Assembly (NCBI GenBank): GCA_016762975.1
Contig: JAESUV010000017.1
Coordinates: forward strand, 1 to 10,648
Length of the DNA stretch: 10,648 bases
Source: Gammaproteobacteria bacterium
Lineage (GTDB): Bacteria; Pseudomonadota; Gammaproteobacteria; Pseudomonadales; Pseudohongiellaceae
Direction of reading: 5' to 3'
Positions 6,789-10,648 of the stretch are shown here, piece by piece. The notes under the pieces are model-generated. The model was not told the DNA's origin, did no database searches, and saw only the letters and a program-made list of their open reading frames with translations. A program made the translations under genes and the position numbers. Position 1 is the stretch's first letter; every line of letters begins with the position of its first letter.

Positions 6789-7133
6789 ATGAAAAAATAT
6801 TTACTAACGCCATTAAAAACTCTAAGCGCAGTGGCGGTTCTGTGTTTTGCGATTGCGGCGTGGGCAGCGACACCGGAGATAGAGTTAATCATCAAAGACC
6901 ATTTGTTCTTTCCGGCGATACTAGAGATTCCCGCCGGACAAAAGGTGCGTGTCCGCATCATCAATCAGGATCCAACACCGGAAGAATTTGAGAGCTTCGA
7001 GCTAAACAGAGAGAAGCTAGTTATTGGCAATGGTCAGACAGTGATTTTTATTGGGCCTTTGGAGCCTGGCGAGTATCCCTTCTTCGGTGAATTCTACCCG
7101 AAGACTGCACAGGGTGTGGTGATAGTAAAATGA
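6789..7133 (+). CDS. Periplasmic cupredoxin-fold protein, iron-uptake associated, without type-1 copper ligands
   Basis: A 114-residue protein with a signal peptide (cleavage likely after AWA, near residue 27) and a single small beta-sandwich domain of the Cupredoxin_1/EfeO-like kind: IPAGQKVRVRIINQD, then the acidic E65-E66-F67-E68-S-F-E71 segment, IGPLEPGEYPFFGEF and a C-terminal QGVVIVK strand. The mature protein has no cysteine and only one histidine (KDHLFFP), so it cannot form a blue copper site. The acidic EFE segment is a candidate for binding ferric iron. The gene lies 15 bases before the FTR1 permease, to which it probably delivers iron. Start: ATG 6789 gives a proper signal peptide directly after the kinase stop; an upstream in-frame ATG at 6741 lies inside the kinase gene. 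Confidence 0.85.
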   Translation: MKKYLLTPLKTLSAVAVLCFAIAAWAATPEIELIIKDHLFFPAILEIPAGQKVRVRIINQDPTPEEFESFELNREKLVIGNGQTVIFIGPLEPGEYPFFGEFYPKTAQGVVIVK

Positions 7134-7148
7134 ACCTAGCCAGCGAGC

Positions 7149-7985
7149 GTGATTGTGTTTATTAATTCTGTGATTCTTGTGTTACAAGAAATAATTGAAG
7201 CGGCACTGTTAATAAGTGTTTTACTGGTGTTTACCAATTTGTTTCAAAAAAGTTGGGATAAATCTTTTGTTCTGCAAACGAGCTGGGTCGGCATCAGCAT
7301 TGCCATTGGTGTTGTAGGTGCTGCGATGTATTCCTACTATACGCCACAAATTTCCGAGATGTTTGACTACGTTGGGCAGGAAATATTTAATGCCAGCATC
7401 CACCTGCTGAGTCTTCTGCTTGTTTGCTTGTTTGCTTTCTTAGTGCCGAGTGCTCGTCTCGCAAAGGATGTAATGGGGCGCGCCAAATTTGCAGCTTTCT
7501 GCATGACGGGTATCGTCATGCTTGCTATCGTCAGAGAGGGATCTGAGATTATTCAGTATATTGGCGGCATAGCGGGTCATGAAGACAATTTCACACCTGT
7601 CGTATTAGGTGGCTTTATCGGCGCGGGGATAGGAGTCAGCACGGGGGTGCTTCTCTTCTACGGCTTGATTAACCTATCGGTGAACTGGTCTTTCAGGATT
7701 AGCGTGGGATTACTTAGCCTAATAGCAGGAAATATGGGGTCCCAGGCAGTATTGTTATTAACCCAAGCAGATTGGTTGCCCTTTACGCCAATAGCTTGGA
7801 ATAGTTCGAGTGCGTTACCTGAAAACTCGATCGCGGGGCATTTGATGTATGCATTGGTTGGCTACGAAGCGACACCTTCCATTTTGCAAGTGAGTATTTA
7901 CCTTCTTGGTATCGTGCTAATTGTCATCAGTCCTTTGTTCAGAAAATCCTGGCCACTACAGCATTCTCTAGTCGGTGAGACTTGA
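7149..7985 (+). CDS. FTR1/EfeU-type iron permease
   Basis: A 278-residue inner-membrane protein with about seven hydrophobic helices and the family C-terminal region (WNSSSALPENS, then GHLMYALVGYEATPS). FTR1 permeases carry two R-E-x-x-E motifs that bind iron. The one in helix four is intact, REGSE at 129-133, but the first helix reads QEIIE at 13-17, with glutamine in place of arginine. The acidic residues are kept. The start is GTG 7149; a TAG at 7137-7139 closes the frame upstream, so no longer version is possible. With the preceding cupredoxin and the following barrel protein it forms an iron-uptake unit without the EfeB peroxidase. Iron transport is the likely role. Confidence 0.9.
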   Translation: MIVFINSVILVLQEIIEAALLISVLLVFTNLFQKSWDKSFVLQTSWVGISIAIGVVGAAMYSYYTPQISEMFDYVGQEIFNASIHLLSLLLVCLFAFLVPSARLAKDVMGRAKFAAFCMTGIVMLAIVREGSEIIQYIGGIAGHEDNFTPVVLGGFIGAGIGVSTGVLLFYGLINLSVNWSFRISVGLLSLIAGNMGSQAVLLLTQADWLPFTPIAWNSSSALPENSIAGHLMYALVGYEATPSILQVSIYLLGIVLIVISPLFRKSWPLQHSLVGET

Positions 7986-7986
7986 T

Positions 7987-8739
7987 ATGATCGAATCGAA
8001 TTATTGTTCTTGTAGGTGGTTGTCAGGATTAGTGTTTAAGGCTTTTATGTCAGTTTTCGTCGGCCTATCCCTGCTAAGCCAAGCCTTGGCAGACGGGAGC
8101 GCAGTCGATAAAGTCTACCATCCCTATGTAGATGCCCTAGAGAGTGAGATCGAATTTAGGTCCCTTTTTCAAGAGAGTAGTTCAGGGGGAAAAGATTTTA
8201 AACAGCTACATCAAGTGTCATTTGGTCGCTCTTTCGGACAGGCACTATTCGGTGAGGTCTACTTAGTTGGCGAGAGGTCGCGCTCTGGACAGTTCGAATT
8301 GGAAGCGTTTGAATTCGAAGTGAAGTGGCAATTGACAGAGCAGGGTGAATACAGCGCAGACTGGGGCTTATTGTTCGAGTACGAGCAAGAATTTAATGAT
8401 GACGTGCAAGAGTTTACGACAGGCATCTTAGTTGAAAAGGAGTTTGGTCGCTTCAGTGGTACTGCTAATCTTTTGCTTATTCAAGAGTGGGGATCGGCCA
8501 TTAAAGATGAATTCGAGACAGCGGTGGCTATGCAGGCAAGGTACAGATATTCCCGAGCGTTCGAGCCGGGTGTGGAACTCTATGCTGGGCAAGACTCTGC
8601 GGGTATCGGCCCGGTGATGATGGGGAGCGTTTCACTAGGCGTGCGCAAGACCCTGCGCTGGGAGGCGGGTGTAATTTTCGGCCTTGGTAGCGATAGCCCC
8701 GACAATAGCTTTCGTTTCTTGCTGGAATATGAGTTCTAG
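7987..8739 (+). CDS. Predicted outer-membrane beta-barrel protein linked to FTR1 iron uptake
   Basis: A 250-residue protein with an unusually long signal region: a polar start, then a hydrophobic stretch ending SQALA, with cleavage near residue 35. The rest alternates polar and hydrophobic residues in strand-like segments (FGQALFGEVYLVGE, FELEAFEFEVKW, GRFSGTANLLL) and ends in LEYEF. A terminal aromatic residue is the usual signal for barrel insertion by BamA. The mature N-terminus, KVYHPYVDALESEIEFRS, is a recognisable feature of uncharacterised proteins I associate with FTR1 loci. ATG 7987 is one base after the permease stop, with GGTGAG upstream; ATG 8047 would give a shorter, more typical signal peptide. 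It may be an iron porin or a structural barrel. I cannot name the family. Confidence 0.7.
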   Translation: MIESNYCSCRWLSGLVFKAFMSVFVGLSLLSQALADGSAVDKVYHPYVDALESEIEFRSLFQESSSGGKDFKQLHQVSFGRSFGQALFGEVYLVGERSRSGQFELEAFEFEVKWQLTEQGEYSADWGLLFEYEQEFNDDVQEFTTGILVEKEFGRFSGTANLLLIQEWGSAIKDEFETAVAMQARYRYSRAFEPGVELYAGQDSAGIGPVMMGSVSLGVRKTLRWEAGVIFGLGSDSPDNSFRFLLEYEF

Positions 8740-8777
8740 ATCCTAAGTAAAACTGCATTATCAATGTCTAGTTCACC
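8740..8777. other. Short convergent intergenic region with a weak stem-loop
   Basis: The plus-strand operon and the minus-strand metal-efflux genes converge here. TGTCTA (8765-8770) and TAGACA (8779-8784) form a 6-bp stem with an 8-base loop that runs into the DUF3240 stop codon. There is no T-run on either side, so a bidirectional terminator is only a weak possibility. Confidence 0.3.
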
Positions 8778-9071
8778 TTAGACAATATGTCCTAATTTCT
8801 CGATCGCCTGCTCCCAATAAACAATGTCTTTACCGACTTCAGTAGACAAGCCATCGAGAAGGCTTTGTATTTCTCTCTCTTCAATTAGTCTCTCAAATTG
8901 CAGCCGCTTGCGGCGGCCACTGACCTGTTCGGCTATAGATAGCGTTACATCACTACCATGGCCGCGCGTTTCATAGGAGGTAAAACCCGTTACGGCCTCA
9001 AGTGAAAGTAGATAGTCTATGAGGTCTTCCTCGAGCTCAGGCGGGATATTTAGTGCCAGCATCTTAATCAT
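8778..9071 (-). CDS. DUF3240 family protein, copy A
   Basis: A 97-residue cytoplasmic protein with the DUF3240 pattern: PPELEEDLIDYLL, GFTSY, GHG, an AEQVSGRRKR segment and a final KDIVYWEQ. Members are small, ferredoxin-like-fold proteins usually placed after CzcA-type metal pumps and thought to sense or buffer metals, though the function is unproven. Start: ATG 9071 has a GAGGA ribosome site 9 bases upstream and overlaps the stop of the broken czcA copy (ATGA); ATG 9062 is an alternative. It is a diverged duplicate of the protein at 9736-10062, roughly half of positions identical by eye. It remains intact although its czcA neighbour is degraded. No promoter of its own is obvious. Confidence 0.85.
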   Translation of the reverse strand: MIKMLALNIPPELEEDLIDYLLSLEAVTGFTSYETRGHGSDVTLSIAEQVSGRRKRLQFERLIEEREIQSLLDGLSTEVGKDIVYWEQAIEKLGHIV

Positions 9072-9631
9072 AGTGCGTGATCCTCACTCAATCCTCGATG
9101 AAAGTACTGATAGATAATTGACAACAGGAAAAGAGTCAGCAGCCTTGAGCTAATCAGCCCGCCAATCACAACGATAGCTAGGGATTTCTGTATCTCTGAT
9201 CCCGGCCCCGTTGCAAGTAACAGAGGCACGAGTCCGAAGGCGCAAATCGTCGCGGTCATCATGACAGGTCTCAGGCGGCGCAGAGCACCCTCTCTGACAA
9301 CTTGGGCTTTGGCTAGCAGATGGTTAAAGTGGAGCATCGGGGCTACACCGTTTAGAACTGCGATGCCTAACAGAGCGATGAAACCTACAGAGGTAGGCAC
9401 TGTAAGGAACTCGCCGGTAATCCAGAGCGCGATCAAGGTTTGCTTGATGGAACGAAATGTAAGAAATAGTATAAACGCGATCAGTATCAATGCTACTGGA
9501 GTCACCAAGCCGAGTCGTGCAGCGGCCCGATAGACGCTCTCACAATTCAACGCGGAGCTTGTGCGAGGTGGCGCATGATCGAGCTGTGCTGTAACGGAAC
9601 TGGAGAAAAGCGCTGCAAGACGAAGTGCCAT
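9068..9631 (-). pseudogene. Truncated remnant of a CzcA-type heavy-metal RND pump (C-terminal part only)
   Basis: This 187-codon open frame aligns with the end of the czcA gene at 10065-10648, from about YRAAARLGLV onward. CzcA proteins are normally over 1000 residues, so more than four fifths is missing. Compared with the other copy it lacks 14 residues after QTLI (SNIPF...GGLIG region) and 4 residues before EGALRRL. It also has substitutions at conserved places: RPLA to KSLA, SSTLL to SSRLL, LLPVIY to LLSIIY and NGVVMM to NGVAPM. The 28 or so residues before the homologous part resemble nothing I recognise. No ribosome site precedes ATG 9631. The frame is still open, so it may be recent, or retained for coupling to DUF3240 copy A. 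It cannot work as a pump. Confidence 0.82.
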
Positions 9632-9685
9632 CTATAGGCGAATGCTTTACTTCACAATTGTTAAAACACTTTCGAGTTTTTTAGC

Positions 9686-9716
9686 ACGCACTTTGATAAT
9701 GTTCTTCTTAGTGCGT
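9686..9716. repeat. Inverted repeat between the two duplicated units
   Basis: ACGCACT (9686-9692) and AGTGCGT (9710-9716) form a perfect 7-bp inverted repeat with a 17-base spacer. It lies in the 104-base gap between DUF3240 copy B and the czcA remnant. On the minus strand the stem is followed by an A-run rather than a T-run, so it does not look like a terminator. It could be an operator or a scar of the duplication. Confidence 0.3.
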
Positions 9717-9735
9717 AGTGGCTAGTGCAGCACGC

Positions 9736-10062
9736 CTAGCTGATACGGCCGAAATTGCGTACGGTCTGCTCCCAGTAGACGATATCTTTCCCTACTGCCG
9801 AGGAGAGCCCTTCCAGTACCATTGGAATCGCTGAATTCGGTAAGAAAATCTCGTATTGCGAGCGCCTGCGGCGCCCCGTAACTTGTTCTGCTACGTTGAG
9901 ATTGTGGTGCTCGCCATGCCCGTGGACTTGGTAGGAAGTGAAGCCTTCAATCTGCTCAAAGCCGAGCAGATAGTCGATAAGATCCTCTTCTAGCTCAGGG
10001 GCAGTATTGAGAACGAGCAAACTGTGGTTCTGGGTCGATTGTGTTTTCTGAGTTTCGCTCAT
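9736..10062 (-). CDS. DUF3240 family protein, copy B
   Basis: A 108-residue protein with the same DUF3240 landmarks as copy A: APELEEDLIDYLL, GFTSY, VAEQVTGRRRR and GKDIVYWEQ. It has an N-terminal extension of about 11 polar residues. It carries a histidine-rich loop, HGHGEHH, where copy A has only GHG, which is a candidate metal site. It starts 2 bases after the czcA stop, so the two are certainly co-transcribed. A weak AGG lies upstream of ATG 10062. This is the standard position for DUF3240 behind a CzcA pump, and a helper or regulatory role in metal efflux is inferred from that context only. Confidence 0.85.
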   Translation of the reverse strand: MSETQKTQSTQNHSLLVLNTAPELEEDLIDYLLGFEQIEGFTSYQVHGHGEHHNLNVAEQVTGRRRRSQYEIFLPNSAIPMVLEGLSSAVGKDIVYWEQTVRNFGRIS

Positions 10063-10064
10063 CT

Positions 10065-10648
10065 CTATATACCTGCGCTTTGCAATGTGCGGTGAAATGT
10101 TTTGTAAATGACCGGCAGAAGGAACAGCGTCAATAGTGTTGAGCTGATCAAACCGCCAATCACCACAATCGCGAGGGGGCGCTGAATCTCAGAGCCAGGC
10201 CCAGTAGCTAGGAGCAAGGGGACCAGACCGAACCCGCAGATCGTTGCGGTCATCATAACCGGTCTTAGTCTGCGCAGCGCTCCCTCCGTCACGACCTCCG
10301 TAATCTCCATTCCTTTCGCGCGTAGTTGATTGAAATAAGTCATCATCACCACGCCATTTAACACCGCGATCCCGAGCAGCGCGATGAAGCCGACCGAGGC
10401 TGGTACCGAGAGGAACTCCCCAGTCACCCATAACCCGATCAAACCACCCGTTAGTGCAAAGGGGATATTGGATAGCACGATTAATGTCTGCTTGATGGAT
10501 TGGAAAGTCAGGAACAGCAGTAACGCAATAAGCGACAGCGCGAGTGGTACCACGAGTGTGAGTCTCGCCGCAGCCCTTTGTTGATTCTCGAATTCGCCAC
10601 CCCATTCCAGTCGGTAGCCTTCGGGGAGCTCTATGCGATCGGCAATCA
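10065..10648 (-). CDS. czcA: CzcA-type heavy-metal efflux RND transporter, C-terminal part (runs off right edge)
   Basis: The frame is open to the window edge, giving the last 193 residues or so of a protein normally over 1000 long. It begins with the periplasmic segment LPEGYRLEWGGEFENQQRA, which is diagnostic of the HME (heavy-metal efflux) RND branch. It then shows the last membrane helices, including SVGFIALLGIAVLNGVV, EGALRRLRPVMMTA, GFGLVPLLLATGPGSEIQ and GGLISSTLLTLFLLPVIY. HME pumps export Zn, Co, Cd, Ni or Cu/Ag ions across both membranes with CzcB- and CzcC-like partners, which would lie upstream to the right, outside the window. The metal cannot be told because the selectivity helix (TM4) is not included. 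DUF3240 copy B follows after 2 bases. Confidence 0.92.
   Translation of the reverse strand, partial: IADRIELPEGYRLEWGGEFENQQRAAARLTLVVPLALSLIALLLFLTFQSIKQTLIVLSNIPFALTGGLIGLWVTGEFLSVPASVGFIALLGIAVLNGVVMMTYFNQLRAKGMEITEVVTEGALRRLRPVMMTATICGFGLVPLLLATGPGSEIQRPLAIVVIGGLISSTLLTLFLLPVIYKTFHRTLQSAGI

Larger units (their letters stand above)
8778..10610 (-). repeat. Tandem duplication of a czcA-3'-end plus DUF3240 unit
   Basis: Two consecutive units have the same order and strand. The unit nearer the right edge is czcA tail (10065-10648) plus DUF3240 B (9736-10062). The other is the czcA remnant (9068-9631) plus DUF3240 A (8778-9071). Homology covers about 170 codons of czcA and nearly all of DUF3240. 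The junction between units is the 104-base gap 9632-9735. The copies have diverged strongly, so the event is not recent. Confidence 0.8.

Noticed and set aside
9686..9716. Intrinsic terminator for the minus-strand metal genes
   Set aside because: The loop is 17 bases long and the stem is followed by A residues in the direction of transcription, not T residues.

Overview
The window looks like chromosomal DNA of a free-living, probably marine gammaproteobacterium. The reasons are balanced base composition, tightly packed genes, good Shine-Dalgarno sites, and the families present: a T_hemolysin-type operon, an FTR1/cupredoxin iron module, and CzcA with DUF3240. The genus cannot be fixed from the sequence alone. 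No rRNA, tRNA, CRISPR, insertion sequence or phage gene is visible.

Layout. (1) At 1-184 is the 3' end of a penicillin-acylase-family amidohydrolase. (2) At 185-362 is a non-coding region with several inverted repeats. One part, at 307-323, is a near-perfect PmrA/QseB-type box: two CTTAAG half-sites separated by 5 bases. (3) From 372 to 8739 run ten plus-strand genes with gaps of at most 36 bases and several stop/start overlaps, so they are probably one long operon or two nested ones. The first four encode a T_hemolysin/GNAT-like acyltransferase, an AMP-forming acyl ligase, a haem-oxygenase-like di-iron oxidase (HDO) and a short-chain dehydrogenase. Together these look like a small fatty-acyl tailoring pathway. 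Next come a secreted TPR-like protein, an OmpR-family response regulator and a sensor kinase. The last three are a periplasmic cupredoxin-fold protein without copper ligands, an FTR1-type iron permease and a predicted outer-membrane beta-barrel. (4) From 8778 to the right edge, on the minus strand and convergent with the operon, is the 3' part of a CzcA-type heavy-metal RND pump followed by DUF3240. This czcA-tail/DUF3240 pair is duplicated in tandem. The downstream czcA copy is a truncated remnant with two internal in-frame deletions, while its DUF3240 partner remains open.

How the genes may work together (inference). The ligase would activate a fatty acid, the T_hemolysin protein would transfer the acyl group to an acceptor, and the HDO and the dehydrogenase would oxidise or reduce the product. 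The two-component system sits between this pathway and the iron-uptake genes and could control both, with the 307-323 box as the obvious candidate operator. The HDO needs iron, which gives one rationale for joining the two modules. The product of the pathway is unknown to me and is the most interesting open question in the window.
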